Assembly (NCBI GenBank): GCA_015058575.1
Contig: SVBZ01000017.1
Location: 1 to 64,000, forward strand
Source: Pseudoselenomonas ruminantium
GTDB lineage: Bacteria > Bacillota > Negativicutes > Selenomonadales > Selenomonadaceae
Length of the DNA stretch: 64,000 bases
Reading direction: 5' to 3'
Position 1 is the stretch's first letter. Each line of letters opens with the position of its first letter. Positions 14,517-23,055 of the stretch are shown in pieces. The translations under genes were made by a program, and so were the position numbers. The notes under the pieces are model-generated. The model saw only the letters and a program-made list of their open reading frames with translations, did no database searches and was not told where the DNA came from.

Positions 14517-16367
14517 ATGAACGAGACGGTGGAGGAAAAACTCAAGCTGCTGCCCGATAAGCCTGGTGTCTACATCATGAAGAATGAACAGGGCAAAATC
14601 ATTTATGTGGGCAAGGCCGTGGTGCTCAAGAACCGTGTGCGGCAGTATTTCCAGTCGAATAAGAACCATACGCCGAAGGTGCGGGCGATGGTTTCGCATA
14701 TCGCGGACTTTGAGATCATCATGACGCATTCTGAGGTCGAGGCCTTGATTCTTGAGTGCAATCTTATCAAAAAGCATCGGCCTCGCTATAATATCAGTCT
14801 CAAGGATGACAAGAGCTATCCTTACGTCAAGGTGACGGTGCAGGAGGATTTCCCGCGCGTGTTTATCACGCGGCGGGTCTTGAAGGATGGGGCGCGTTAT
14901 TTTGGCCCGTATACGAATGCGACGGCAGTTCATGAAAGCCTAAAGCTGCTGCGGCGTCTGTTCCCGCTGCGGACCTGCAGGCATTTGCAGGAGCGGCCGT
15001 GCCTTGAGTATCATATCAAGCGCTGCCTGGCACCGTGTGCCGGCAAGGTCGAGAAGGACGATTATGATGCGATGATCCGTGCGGTGCTGTTGTTTTTGGA
15101 AGGGCGCACCGATGATGTGGAGCGTGAGCTGCAGTTCCGCATGGAGGCGGCGGCCGAGGCGTATCATTTCGAACTGGCGGCGAGGCTGCGCGATCAGCTG
15201 CTGGCTGTGCGCAAGGTAGCAGAGAAGCAGAATATCGTTACAGGGTCGGGGGACCAGGATGCCGTGGGCATGGCGCGTTCGGAAATCGGCGTTGTCGTGC
15301 AGATTTTCTTCATCCGTGCAGGCAAGATGATTGGCCGTGAGCATTTCCTGTTGCAGAGCACGGAAGAGGAAAGCGACGAGGCAATCCTGGCGGCTTTCTT
15401 GCAGCAGTATTATCATCGGGCGGCGTTTATTCCACGCGAGGTGTTGCTGCCGTTGGAGCTGCCAGCAGCTGAGCGCGAACTGCTCGAAGCCTGGCTCAGT
15501 GAGAAAAAGCGCAAAGCCAAGGTACAGATTTTGTGTCCGCAGCGCGGGACTAAGCATGATATCGTGGCAATGGCTGCGGGCAATGCGCAGAAATATCTGG
15601 CGGATGAGGCTGCACGCATCAAGCAGGCCAACGATCAGACGCGGGGGGCAGTCGAGGAGCTCGGGCGTTATCTGGGGCTCAGGAATCCGCCTGAACGCAT
15701 GGAGTGTTTCGATATTTCACATATCCAGGGCAGTGAGACGGTGGCGTCGATGGTCGTCTTTGAAGGCGGCCTGCCGAAGAAGTCAGACTACCGGCGGTTC
15801 AAGATCAAAAGTACGGAGGGAAAGCCTGATGATTTCCTGTCGATGCGCGAGGTGACAACGCGCCGTTATGTTGGTCTGCCGGAAAATGAGCTGCCGGATC
15901 TAATTGTCATCGATGGCGGTAAGGGACAGCTCTCTTCGGCACTGGAAATCATCCGGCAGCATGCCGGACATAAAAAGGTGCCTGTGGTCGGGCTGGCCAA
16001 GCAGTTTGAGCTCGTATTCCGTGAGGGCGAGTCAGAGCCGGTGGTACTGCCGCGTCATAGCCAGGCATTATACCTTATCCAGCGCATTCGCGATGAGGCC
16101 CATCGGTTTGCGATTACGTATCATCGCAAACTGCGCGGCAAGCGCAATCTTGTCTCGGTGCTTGACCATATCGTCGGTATCGGGCCGAAACGCCGGCAGG
16201 CGCTATGGTCGCATTTCGGCACGCTCAGCCGCATCAAGGCGGCAGGGGTCGAGGAACTCATGGCGGCGCCAGGCATGAACCGGCCAGCGGCGGAGGCCGT
16301 CTTTAATTTCTTTTTGGCACAACAGGAATTTCGAGGGAAGGATAAAGATATAAATGAAAACAGTTGA
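14517..16367 (+). CDS. uvrC: Excinuclease ABC subunit C
   Basis: Nucleotide-excision repair nuclease that makes both incisions around a UvrAB-marked lesion. Domains in order: GIY-YIG nuclease (about 10-95, 'KPGVYIMKNEQGKIIYVGKA'), cysteine-containing linker ('CRHLQERPCLEYHIKRCLAPC'), UVR motif ('AEAYHFELAARLRDQL', about 200-235), RNase H-like nuclease ('ECFDISHIQGSETVASMVVF', 'VIDGGKGQLSSAL') and a C-terminal helix-hairpin-helix ('VGIGPKRRQALW'). 616 residues is normal. The ATG at 14517 follows GGAAGTGAGC; the longer track start at 14484 is not needed. The stop overlaps the PHP gene by 14 bases. Confidence 0.97.
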   Translation: MNETVEEKLKLLPDKPGVYIMKNEQGKIIYVGKAVVLKNRVRQYFQSNKNHTPKVRAMVSHIADFEIIMTHSEVEALILECNLIKKHRPRYNISLKDDKSYPYVKVTVQEDFPRVFITRRVLKDGARYFGPYTNATAVHESLKLLRRLFPLRTCRHLQERPCLEYHIKRCLAPCAGKVEKDDYDAMIRAVLLFLEGRTDDVERELQFRMEAAAEAYHFELAARLRDQLLAVRKVAEKQNIVTGSGDQDAVGMARSEIGVVVQIFFIRAGKMIGREHFLLQSTEEESDEAILAAFLQQYYHRAAFIPREVLLPLELPAAERELLEAWLSEKKRKAKVQILCPQRGTKHDIVAMAAGNAQKYLADEAARIKQANDQTRGAVEELGRYLGLRNPPERMECFDISHIQGSETVASMVVFEGGLPKKSDYRRFKIKSTEGKPDDFLSMREVTTRRYVGLPENELPDLIVIDGGKGQLSSALEIIRQHAGHKKVPVVGLAKQFELVFREGESEPVVLPRHSQALYLIQRIRDEAHRFAITYHRKLRGKRNLVSVLDHIVGIGPKRRQALWSHFGTLSRIKAAGVEELMAAPGMNRPAAEAVFNFFLAQQEFRGKDKDINENS

Positions 16368-17217
16368 TTTACATGTCCATTCGCTGGTATCTGATGGCAG
16401 CTACCGTCCAGCTGAGCTGGTAAGGCTTGCCAAGGAGCGTGGCCTTTCGGCTTTGGCGCTGACCGACCACGATGTTATCGCGGGCAATGCGGAGGCCGCT
16501 GCGGCGGCAAAGGAGGCTGGCATAGAATTCATCCCGGGCATGGAGCTTGCGGCGACTTTTGGTGAGCGCAAGGTGCATATCGTCTGCCTTGGCTTCGATC
16601 CAGAGCATCCATCGTTTCAGAAGGTCTATAAGAAGATCCGCGCGGTCAAGGAAGGAAAAATCGAGGAAATCATCGCCTACGTCAGGGGAAAAGGCGTAGA
16701 TATTTCCGTAGAGAAGGTGCGTCCCTTTGCCTATGATGGCCCGTTTGACCGCTATGCCATCATGCGTTATCTGGTGTCGCTGCACATGTATGACCGCGCC
16801 CAGCCGCTCTGGGATAATTATCTCGATCCGGCTGCCGCTGAACTCGGGCTCAATAAGACGATTACGGTCGAGGAAGCGCTGCCGCTTATCCATGAGGCGG
16901 GTGGCGTGACATCACTGGCGCATTTCCATAAGAATATCGGCCTCAAGGGGCTGACGCGTGAGCAGCAGGAAGAGGCTATCTGTTATCTGCATAGTCTTGG
17001 CCTCGATGGGATGGAGCGTTATTATCCAAACTATACCGAGGAAGACAAGGCGTTTGCTGCAGCCGTGATTGACAAATACAGTCTGCTGCCAACGGGCGGC
17101 ACGGATTTCCATGGTACGAACCGTCCGGGAATCGAGCTGGGGACAGGCATTGACAACAATATGGCCGTGCCATATGAGTTCTTTGCCCAGTCCAGGGCGC
17201 ATTGCGGGAAAAGATAG
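16354..17217 (+). CDS. PHP-domain phosphoesterase (TrpH/RNase AM-like)
   Basis: A 287-residue metal-dependent phosphoesterase of the PHP family. The metal ligands appear in order: 'DLHVHSLVSDGS', 'LALTDHDVIAG', 'FIPGMELAA', 'HIVCLGFD', 'SLAHFHKN' and 'GGTDFHGTNRPG'. Characterised relatives hydrolyse 3',5'-nucleoside bisphosphates or trim RNA 5' ends. Compared with the E. coli enzyme the domain layout is complete, including an inserted helical region at about 100-180. It overlaps the end of uvrC and is likely co-transcribed, although a repair role is not established. The exact substrate is inferred from the family. Confidence 0.88.
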   Translation: MKTVDLHVHSLVSDGSYRPAELVRLAKERGLSALALTDHDVIAGNAEAAAAAKEAGIEFIPGMELAATFGERKVHIVCLGFDPEHPSFQKVYKKIRAVKEGKIEEIIAYVRGKGVDISVEKVRPFAYDGPFDRYAIMRYLVSLHMYDRAQPLWDNYLDPAAAELGLNKTITVEEALPLIHEAGGVTSLAHFHKNIGLKGLTREQQEEAICYLHSLGLDGMERYYPNYTEEDKAFAAAVIDKYSLLPTGGTDFHGTNRPGIELGTGIDNNMAVPYEFFAQSRAHCGKR

Positions 17218-17244
17218 AACAAGACATGGGATTAGAGGATAGCA

Positions 17245-18219
17245 ATGGTTAGGATAAAAGATGTAGCGAAAGAAGCAGGGGTAGCAGCAAGTACCGTATC
17301 ATTGGTCATGAACAAGAAAGGCTATGTTTCGGAAGCCACACGGCAAAAAGTCGAGGCTGCCATGAAGAAGCTCAAATATGTGCCGAGTGAGGTAGCGCGC
17401 AATCTGTCTCTTAGCCGGACCAATACGATCGGTGTCATCATGCCATCGGTATCGCATCCATTTTTTGGTGAGGTCATCGAAGCACTGGAGGCTGCGCTTT
17501 ATGACCAGAATTGCAAGATGATGCTATGTTGTACGCAGCATAAAGAAAATGGGGAGCGGACCTTTGTGGATATGCTCAAGCGGCGGACCATGGATGGTAT
17601 CATCATGGGCGCCCATTCACTGGATGTTTCGCTGTATGCAGATGTCCAGCAGCCGATTGTGGCCTTTGACCGTTATCTGAATGATCGGATTCCGATTGTG
17701 CATTGCAATCATAAAAAGGGAGGACAATTGGCGGCGGAGCGCTTTTTGGCGCATGGCTGCAGGCATATTGTCGAAGTCATAGGTTATCAAGGGGTACAGA
17801 CGCCAGCCAATGAATATCATTTCAATGCGGCAGATCTTTTACATGCGCATGGGGTAAGAGTGGATGTGGTTGAGATGCCGTGGAATGCGTTTGATTATCC
17901 GAGCTTTGCAGCGGCAGCACAGCAGTTATTCCAGCAGTATCCGGATGTAGATGGCGTACTGGGAGCAGATTTGGCTATTGCGGCGTGTTTGCATGTCGCT
18001 GCCGCGCTGGGGCGGCGTGTCCCTGATGATTTACGCTTGCTTGCCTATGATGGCACAGCGGTGACGCGGATGGGGTTGGAGCCGATCACTGCTGTGCGGC
18101 AGCCGATTCGTGAATTGGCTGAGCTGTCGGTACGTAAAGTGCTGCAGATGGTCAATGGTACGTGTGAAGACGGTCCTTGGGTTATCGATCCGTTTATCCT
18201 GGATGGCAATACTTGTTGA
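17245..18219 (+). CDS. scrR: LacI-family repressor, probable sucrose regulator
   Basis: A 324-residue LacI/GalR repressor. Residues 2-50 are the headpiece: 'IKDVAKEAGVAASTVSLVMNKKGYVSEATRQKV', then the hinge 'YVPSEVARNLSLSRTNTIGVIMP'. The rest is a periplasmic-binding-protein-like sensor domain with 'HPFFGEVIEALEAAL', 'DGIIMGAHS' and the C-terminal 'LAYDGTAVTRMGLEPITAVRQPI'. It lies directly upstream of a sucrose hydrolase and permease, and palindromes of LacI type lie in the intervening promoter, so it very probably represses that operon and responds to sucrose or fructose. The symbol is given by context, not by sequence alone. Confidence 0.88.
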   Translation: MVRIKDVAKEAGVAASTVSLVMNKKGYVSEATRQKVEAAMKKLKYVPSEVARNLSLSRTNTIGVIMPSVSHPFFGEVIEALEAALYDQNCKMMLCCTQHKENGERTFVDMLKRRTMDGIIMGAHSLDVSLYADVQQPIVAFDRYLNDRIPIVHCNHKKGGQLAAERFLAHGCRHIVEVIGYQGVQTPANEYHFNAADLLHAHGVRVDVVEMPWNAFDYPSFAAAAQQLFQQYPDVDGVLGADLAIAACLHVAAALGRRVPDDLRLLAYDGTAVTRMGLEPITAVRQPIRELAELSVRKVLQMVNGTCEDGPWVIDPFILDGNTC

Positions 18220-18262
18220 TTCCTATTTTTTATTATATGCTATATATTCGCCGCAAATACTA

Positions 18263-18291
18263 TTGACAAATCGTATTTGCAGCGTTATTAT
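18263..18291 (+). promoter_or_regulatory. Sucrose operon promoter
   Basis: TTGACA (18263-18268) and TATTAT (18286-18291) are separated by exactly 17 bases, a near-consensus sigma-A promoter reading into the GH32 gene. Operators begin six bases after the -10. Confidence 0.85.
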
Positions 18292-18296
18292 TAATA

Positions 18297-18325
18297 TATC
18301 GAACCGATTCGATATTGGTTCGATA
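18297..18325. promoter_or_regulatory. LacI-type operators O1 (overlapping pair)
   Basis: TATCGAACCGATTCGATA (18297-18314) is an inverted repeat with TATCGAA/TTCGATA arms. An overlapping second copy reads ATCGAACCAATATCGAA on the minus strand (18308-18324). Both lie over the transcription start, where a LacI-family repressor would block RNA polymerase. Confidence 0.75.
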
Positions 18326-18339
18326 TATTTTCGGATAAA

Positions 18340-18357
18340 TCTCGAACCGGTTTGAGA
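18340..18357. promoter_or_regulatory. LacI-type operator O2
   Basis: TCTCGAACCGGTTTGAGA is an almost perfect palindrome with the central CG pair typical of LacI/GalR operators. It shares the CGAACCG core with O1 and lies in the leader of the GH32 gene. Confidence 0.75.
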
Positions 18358-18384
18358 AAAAGAAGAAGCTATGGGGGATAATCG

Positions 18385-19770
18385 ATGAAAGAAAAAATAC
18401 AGGTGAATAATCAAAGATATAGACTAGGGTATCATTTGATGACTAGCGGCGGATGGATGAATGATCCCAATGGTTTTTCCTGGTTCAAAGGCTATTATCA
18501 TATGTTTTATCAGTATTATCCATATGCGGCTGAATGGGGGCCGATGCATTGGGGGCATGCGCGCAGCAAGGATTTGGTACATTGGGAGACGCTGCCTGTT
18601 GCGTTGACACCAGATGAAGCGGAGGATGGCTGCTTTTCTGGCAGTGCGGTTGTCTATGAGGACAAACTTTGGCTGATCTATACAGGCCATCATTTGACCG
18701 ACCCTGCAGACAGCGAGGCGTTTTATCAGGATCAGAACCTTGCGTGGTCAGAGGATGGCGTTCATTTCGTAAAATATGAAGGAAATCCGGTCTTGCAGGT
18801 ACCGGCGGATAATACAAAACATTTTCGCGATCCTAAGGTTTGGCAGGAGGCGGGGACTTTCTATATGGTGCTGGGGAGCCAAGGGCAGGACGGCTTAGGA
18901 CGGGCGCTGCTCTATCAGTCAAAGGATCTCAAGCAGTGGGAGAAGGTCAGTGTCTTAGCAAAAGCTGCAAATGTAAAAAGTGAAGGTTATATGTGGGAGT
19001 GTCCGGATTTCTTCCCTCTGATGGGGCAGGACGTTTTACTGATGTCGCCGCAAGGGGTAGAAGCGCAGGGCGATCGGTTCCGCAATCTCAATCAGACGGG
19101 TTATATGCTGGGACAGGTTACAGATGACAATGCGTTCATCCGCGGGCCGTTCGAGGAAATCGACCATGGGCATGATTTTTATGCTACACAGACCATGCTG
19201 GCACCAGATGGAAGAAGAATCATGGTAGCGTGGATGAATGCTTGGGATTCGCCCATGTATGAAAAGGCGGATGGCTGGGCTGGCGCTTTGACGATTCCTC
19301 GGGAATTATCCATAAAGGATAATCATATATATCAGCGGCCGGTTCAAGAAATGCAGCTGCTGCGCGAGAAAAAATTATGGGATGGCAATCTGGCTGCCGG
19401 AAAACAGCTGGCGATACCGCGTACGGCTGAAGTGGAGCTGGTTTTTGGAGATATCCCCGATGGCAAGCAAAAGCTTTTGGAATTGAGTGATGGACAGCAG
19501 ACGCTTAGTTTGGAGATAGATAGGAGGGACAGGCGTCTGACGCTTAGGCGTACAACGGAGGATGGCGAGCGGTCGCTCACCATGCGTTCGGCGGCGCAGC
19601 TGGATTTGACGGTGTATATTGATAATAGTTCTGCAGAATTATTTGTGAACGAGGGGGAATTTACGTTTACCGAACGGATTTATTGGCAGAACGATTTGAC
19701 GATGCAGCTTCCCTGGGGGGCTGAAGCTGCTAAGGTTTACGCCTTGGAGGCACAGGCCAATCAATATTGA
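18385..19770 (+). CDS. GH32 sucrose hydrolase (beta-fructofuranosidase)
   Basis: Cleaves sucrose or sucrose-6-phosphate to fructose and glucose (or glucose-6-P) in the cytoplasm; no signal peptide. The family's three acids are present: nucleophile D27 in 'GGWMNDPNGF', transition-state stabiliser in 'HFRDPKVW' (about residue 150), and acid/base Glu in 'MWECPDFF' (about 208). A five-blade propeller is followed by a C-terminal beta-sandwich ('AELFVNEGEFTFTERIYW'). 461 residues fits the ScrB/CscA group. RBS GGGGGATAATCG. Because the neighbour is a proton symporter and not a PTS, unphosphorylated sucrose is the likelier substrate. Confidence 0.93.
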   Translation: MKEKIQVNNQRYRLGYHLMTSGGWMNDPNGFSWFKGYYHMFYQYYPYAAEWGPMHWGHARSKDLVHWETLPVALTPDEAEDGCFSGSAVVYEDKLWLIYTGHHLTDPADSEAFYQDQNLAWSEDGVHFVKYEGNPVLQVPADNTKHFRDPKVWQEAGTFYMVLGSQGQDGLGRALLYQSKDLKQWEKVSVLAKAANVKSEGYMWECPDFFPLMGQDVLLMSPQGVEAQGDRFRNLNQTGYMLGQVTDDNAFIRGPFEEIDHGHDFYATQTMLAPDGRRIMVAWMNAWDSPMYEKADGWAGALTIPRELSIKDNHIYQRPVQEMQLLREKKLWDGNLAAGKQLAIPRTAEVELVFGDIPDGKQKLLELSDGQQTLSLEIDRRDRRLTLRRTTEDGERSLTMRSAAQLDLTVYIDNSSAELFVNEGEFTFTERIYWQNDLTMQLPWGAEAAKVYALEAQANQY

Positions 19771-19817
19771 CCGCTAGATAATCGGGGCAGAAATGGTATG
19801 GATAAGGGGGATTTACC

Positions 19818-21095
19818 ATGAAATTTCTACAGGCATTTCAAAATCCATTTTATCGTGTTGGTTCTACGCAGTTGTTGTTATTTTTTATGGGCTGGGGCAT
19901 CTGGTGGTCATTTTTCCAGATATGGCTCACGACAAAACAAGGTTTTTCCGGGGCTCAAGTAGGTACGATTTTTTCGTTTGGCTCGGCGGTCGCGCTGGTC
20001 TTGATGTTTGTTTATGGTTCGATTCAGGATAAACTTGGCATGAGGAAAAATCTGTTGCTGGCTTTGATCGGGTTACAGATATTCATAGCACCGTTCTTTA
20101 CCTGGGTGTATGTACCGATGCTGGAAAACAATTTTTTCCTTGGTGCGATGGTTGGTGCGGTTTATTTGGCAATTTCGTATTTGGCGGCTTGTCCTGTGTT
20201 TGAGGCTGTGACTGAGCGCATGAGCCGGCGGTATCATTTTGAGTATGGGCAGGCAAGGGCATGGGGCTCCTTTGGCTATGCTGTGGCAGCGCTGGCCGCC
20301 GGATTCCTCTTCACCATCAATCCGTATCTGATCTTTTGGACGGGGTCGGCGATTTCTGCCATATTGTTCGTGAGCTTGCTGGTATGGAGACCTGAGCGCG
20401 ACACGACAAATCTGGCGCATTATGAGGATAAAGAAGAGAGCAGAAAAGACAATAAAACACCATCGATGCGAGAGATCCTGGGTGTATTCAAAATCTTTGA
20501 CGTTTGGAAGATTATACTTTTTGTGGTTATGAGCTGGACGTTTTATACGGTATTCGATCAACAGATGTTTCCGGAGTTTTTCACCCGTTTCTTTGCAACG
20601 CCGGAACAGGGGCAGCAGGCTTATGGTGTGCTGAACTCCGTTGAAGTATTTTTGGAATTCCTGATGATGGGGTTGGTGCCTGTATTCATGAGAAAGATTG
20701 GTGTCCGCAAGGCCATTCTCCTCAGCTGTGCAATCATGATCTTGCGTATCGGCGGCTGCGGCTTGGTTACAAATCCGTTCGGTGTAGCAGTGATCAAGCT
20801 GCTGCATGCTCCGGAGACAGCACTGTTTATTTTGGCCATCTTCCGTTATTTTACGCTTCATTTCGATACGCGTATCTCGGCGACGCTCTATATGGTGGGC
20901 TTCCAGATTGCTGCGCAGGTTGGCCAGATTATTTTCTCGGCTCCTTTAGGAGCACTGCATGATTCAATTGGTTATCAGCCGACATTTCTGGTGATCTCTG
21001 GAATCGTGTGTGTGGCCAGTGCTTATGCTTTCGTTATCCTGCGAAAGGACGATCAATGCGTGGAGGGCCAGCCGCTCGAGGCTGTACTTGAGTGA
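19818..21095 (+). CDS. LacY/CscB-type sucrose:proton symporter
   Basis: A 425-residue major facilitator of the oligosaccharide:H+ symporter family with about 12 helices. 'WGIWWSFFQIWLTTKQGFSGAQVGTIFSFGS' and 'GSIQDKLGMRKNLL' (the helix 2-3 loop) resemble LacY/CscB, as do 'FEYGQARAWGSFGYAVAAL' and 'DTRISATLYMVGFQ'. Placed directly after the GH32 gene under the same operators, it most probably imports sucrose. RBS AAGGGGGAT precedes the ATG. No fructokinase gene is adjacent, so released fructose must be phosphorylated by an enzyme encoded elsewhere. Confidence 0.92.
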   Translation: MKFLQAFQNPFYRVGSTQLLLFFMGWGIWWSFFQIWLTTKQGFSGAQVGTIFSFGSAVALVLMFVYGSIQDKLGMRKNLLLALIGLQIFIAPFFTWVYVPMLENNFFLGAMVGAVYLAISYLAACPVFEAVTERMSRRYHFEYGQARAWGSFGYAVAALAAGFLFTINPYLIFWTGSAISAILFVSLLVWRPERDTTNLAHYEDKEESRKDNKTPSMREILGVFKIFDVWKIILFVVMSWTFYTVFDQQMFPEFFTRFFATPEQGQQAYGVLNSVEVFLEFLMMGLVPVFMRKIGVRKAILLSCAIMILRIGGCGLVTNPFGVAVIKLLHAPETALFILAIFRYFTLHFDTRISATLYMVGFQIAAQVGQIIFSAPLGALHDSIGYQPTFLVISGIVCVASAYAFVILRKDDQCVEGQPLEAVLE

Positions 21096-21211
21096 GGCAG
21101 CATGGCTGCAAGCGGGAAAAATAATTGCTGCGAGGCAGGATTTTATCGCAGGCAAGGCGAAGTGTAGACCTAAGATATCATGTATGTGTGGATATTTTAG
21201 GAGGTACGGTT

Positions 21212-21373
21212 ATGAAGATTTGGGTTTGCTCCGTTTGTGGCTGGATCTATGATGAAGCTAAAGGAGATCCGGATTATGATCTGGCTCCTGATGTGAAGTT
21301 TGAAGATCTGCCAGATGACTTTGTCTGCCCGCTCTGTGGGGTAGGCAAGGATATGTTTGAAGAGCAGTCGTAA
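21212..21373 (+). CDS. rub: Rubredoxin
   Basis: A 53-residue electron carrier with one iron bound by four cysteines: '[11 protein letters not shown]' near residue 6 and '[10 protein letters not shown]' near residue 39. The aromatic core residues and the acidic '[20 protein letters not shown]' stretch are standard. Rubredoxins pass electrons to oxygen- or peroxide-reducing enzymes in anaerobes. The track ORF begins at 21125, but the ATG at 21212 follows TAGGAGGTACGG. It stands alone between the permease and mdh with its own terminator; the partner is unknown. Confidence 0.95.
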   Translation: MKIWVCSVCGWIYDEAKGDPDYDLAPDVKFEDLPDDFVCPLCGVGKDMFEEQS

Positions 21374-21380
21374 GGTCAAG

Positions 21381-21408
21381 GAGGCCCTTTGCGAAAGGGG
21401 CCTCTTTT
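21381..21408 (+). terminator. Terminator after rubredoxin
   Basis: GAGGCCCTTT-GCG-AAAGGGGCCTC followed by TTTTGTTGT, starting eight bases after the stop codon. Confidence 0.85.
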
Positions 21409-21486
21409 GTTGTCTGACGAATTGTTAGCAGGTCATATGATAATAATCACAATTTATGATAAAATAAGAAATTTCAAGGAAAGTCA

Positions 21487-21545
21487 TTGCTTTTTTGGTC
21501 GCACTTTGTTATAATTTACACGTAATGAATCATAAGTGTGATTCA
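21487..21545 (+). promoter_or_regulatory. mdh promoter and leader palindrome
   Basis: TTGCTT (21487-21492) and TATAAT (21510-21515) are spaced 17 bases. Just after the expected start of transcription is TGAATCA-TAAGTG-TGATTCA (21526-21545), an exact inverted repeat with 7-bp arms that could be an operator. About 80 bases of leader remain before the mdh RBS. Confidence 0.7.
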
Positions 21546-21623
21546 TAATAATAGGCATTCCGAAAGCGGTTTCCATTATGGTAGTGGAGGTGCCGTTTTC
21601 AAATTATAAGGAGGCAATCTATT

Positions 21624-22592
21624 ATGAAAGTAACAGTTGTTGGTGCAGGTAACGTTGGTGCTACCGTTGCAAATGTCCTGGCAGTCAAGAATTTCTGCAG
21701 CGAGGTCATGCTCGTGGATATCAAGAAAGGCTTTTCCGAAGGTAAAGCCATGGATATCATGCAGACGGCACATATGCTGAACTTCGACACGCGGGTCATC
21801 GGTGTAACGGCCGAGATCGGGGATGAGAATGGCTATGCGCCGACGGCTGGTTCGGATGTCGTTGTCATCACGTCCGGCATGCCGCGTAAACCGGGCATGA
21901 CGCGTGAGGAGCTCATCGGCGTCAATGCTAAGATTGTCAAGAGTGTTGTCGATCAGGCACTCAAATATTCGCCGGATGCTATCTTCATCATCATTTCCAA
22001 CCCGATGGATGCTATGACGTTCCTGACGCTCAAAGACTCCAAACTGCCGCGTAACCGCGTTATCGGCCAGGGCGGCATGCTCGATAGCAGCCGTTTCCGT
22101 TATTTCCTGTCCAAGGCTCTGCAGGAAGCTGGCTATCCGGCTACGCCGACCGATATCGATGGCACGGTCATCGGCGGTCACAGCGACAAGACGATGGTTC
22201 CGCTCACGAGCCTTGCTACGTACCGCGGCATCCCTGTAACGCAGCTCCTCTCCAAAGAGCAGCTGGATGAGGCTGTTGCCCAGACGAAAGTCGGCGGCGC
22301 TACGCTGACGGGGCTTCTGGGCACTTCCGCTTGGTATGCACCGGGTGCTGCTGCAGCTGCCATGGTTGAGGCTATTGCGCTGGATTCCAAGAAGCTCATG
22401 CCGTGCTGCGTATACCTCGATGGCGAGTATGGCGAGAAAGACCTCTGCATCGGTGTACCGGTTCTGCTCGGCAAGAACGGTATGGAGAAGATCGTCGAGT
22501 ACAAACTCGAGGGCGATGAGAAAGCTAAGTTCGATGAGAGCGTAGCTGCTGCTCGCAACACGAACGCAAAACTCGGTGATGCACTGAAATAA
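21624..22592 (+). CDS. mdh: Malate dehydrogenase
   Basis: NAD-dependent malate/oxaloacetate oxidoreductase of the LDH-like type, central to the reductive branch towards fumarate and succinate/propionate. The Rossmann motif 'VVGAGNVGATVANVLA' is at residue 5, and an acidic residue in 'MLVDIKKG' indicates NAD preference. The MDH signature 'SGMPRKPGMTREELIGVNAKIV' has the arginine pair that binds oxaloacetate (LDH has Gln at the first), and 'GGHSDKTMVPL' carries the catalytic His. 322 residues. RBS ATAAGGAGGCAATC. It has its own promoter and strong terminator, and looks highly expressed from its codon use. Confidence 0.94.
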   Translation: MKVTVVGAGNVGATVANVLAVKNFCSEVMLVDIKKGFSEGKAMDIMQTAHMLNFDTRVIGVTAEIGDENGYAPTAGSDVVVITSGMPRKPGMTREELIGVNAKIVKSVVDQALKYSPDAIFIIISNPMDAMTFLTLKDSKLPRNRVIGQGGMLDSSRFRYFLSKALQEAGYPATPTDIDGTVIGGHSDKTMVPLTSLATYRGIPVTQLLSKEQLDEAVAQTKVGGATLTGLLGTSAWYAPGAAAAAMVEAIALDSKKLMPCCVYLDGEYGEKDLCIGVPVLLGKNGMEKIVEYKLEGDEKAKFDESVAAARNTNAKLGDALK

Positions 22593-22619
22593 TCCAGTGA
22601 TGAAACTGGATCAATAGAG

Positions 22620-22652
22620 ATAGGGGCATGTGCGGTTGGCACATGCCCCTAT
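22620..22652 (+). terminator. mdh terminator
   Basis: ATAGGGGCATGTGC-GGTTG-GCACATGCCCCTAT, a perfect 14-bp stem followed by TTTT. Confidence 0.92.
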
Positions 22653-22767
22653 TTTCATAAAATCTTGTAAAATATCGGCAAAATGCTTAATGTTTGCTGG
22701 AAATTTGACGATATAAACTATGTAAGGTATGATAATAACCGCTGCCATCACCAGGGAGGTGGTTGAT

Positions 22768-23055
22768 ATGGTAGACCGCATTGAAAGAGTATCCCGTCTC
22801 AAGGGAATCGATTCAGGCATTGGTAAGTTCTTTGAGCGCAAGGAAGGCTATGAGGACGATCCGAAGAAAAAGAAACAGTTTGCTGATGTGCTCGATCGTG
22901 AGCTGGCCAAGGATACACGGCCAGAGAACGAAGCGGGGCCAGGGGCGCCGAACGCTTATCGTTTGGAGCTTTCAGCCCGGCCTACCCAGTCCTTGTTTTA
23001 TCGTGAGGGCGTAGACCTCAGCAAGGTAGAAAGGAAGATACATGACGCTGGATGA
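22768..23055 (+). CDS. Small conserved-looking protein of unknown function
   Basis: A 95-residue, strongly charged, soluble protein that I do not recognise. It starts 'MVDRIERVSRLKGIDSGIGKFF' and ends with 'FYREGVDLSKVERKIHDAG'; the middle is rich in Lys, Asp and Glu ('EDDPKKKKQFADVLDREL') and then Pro/Ala/Gly. The start at 22768 is supported by AGGGAGGTGG; the track ORF begins 39 bases earlier. Its last 14 bases overlap tadA, so the two are translationally coupled. No catalytic motif is visible. Confidence 0.75.
   Translation: MVDRIERVSRLKGIDSGIGKFFERKEGYEDDPKKKKQFADVLDRELAKDTRPENEAGPGAPNAYRLELSARPTQSLFYREGVDLSKVERKIHDAG

Noticed and set aside
21624-22592. Lactate dehydrogenase as the identity of the mdh gene
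   Set aside because: The substrate loop reads 'GMPRKPGMTR', with Arg where LDH has Gln, which marks malate dehydrogenase.
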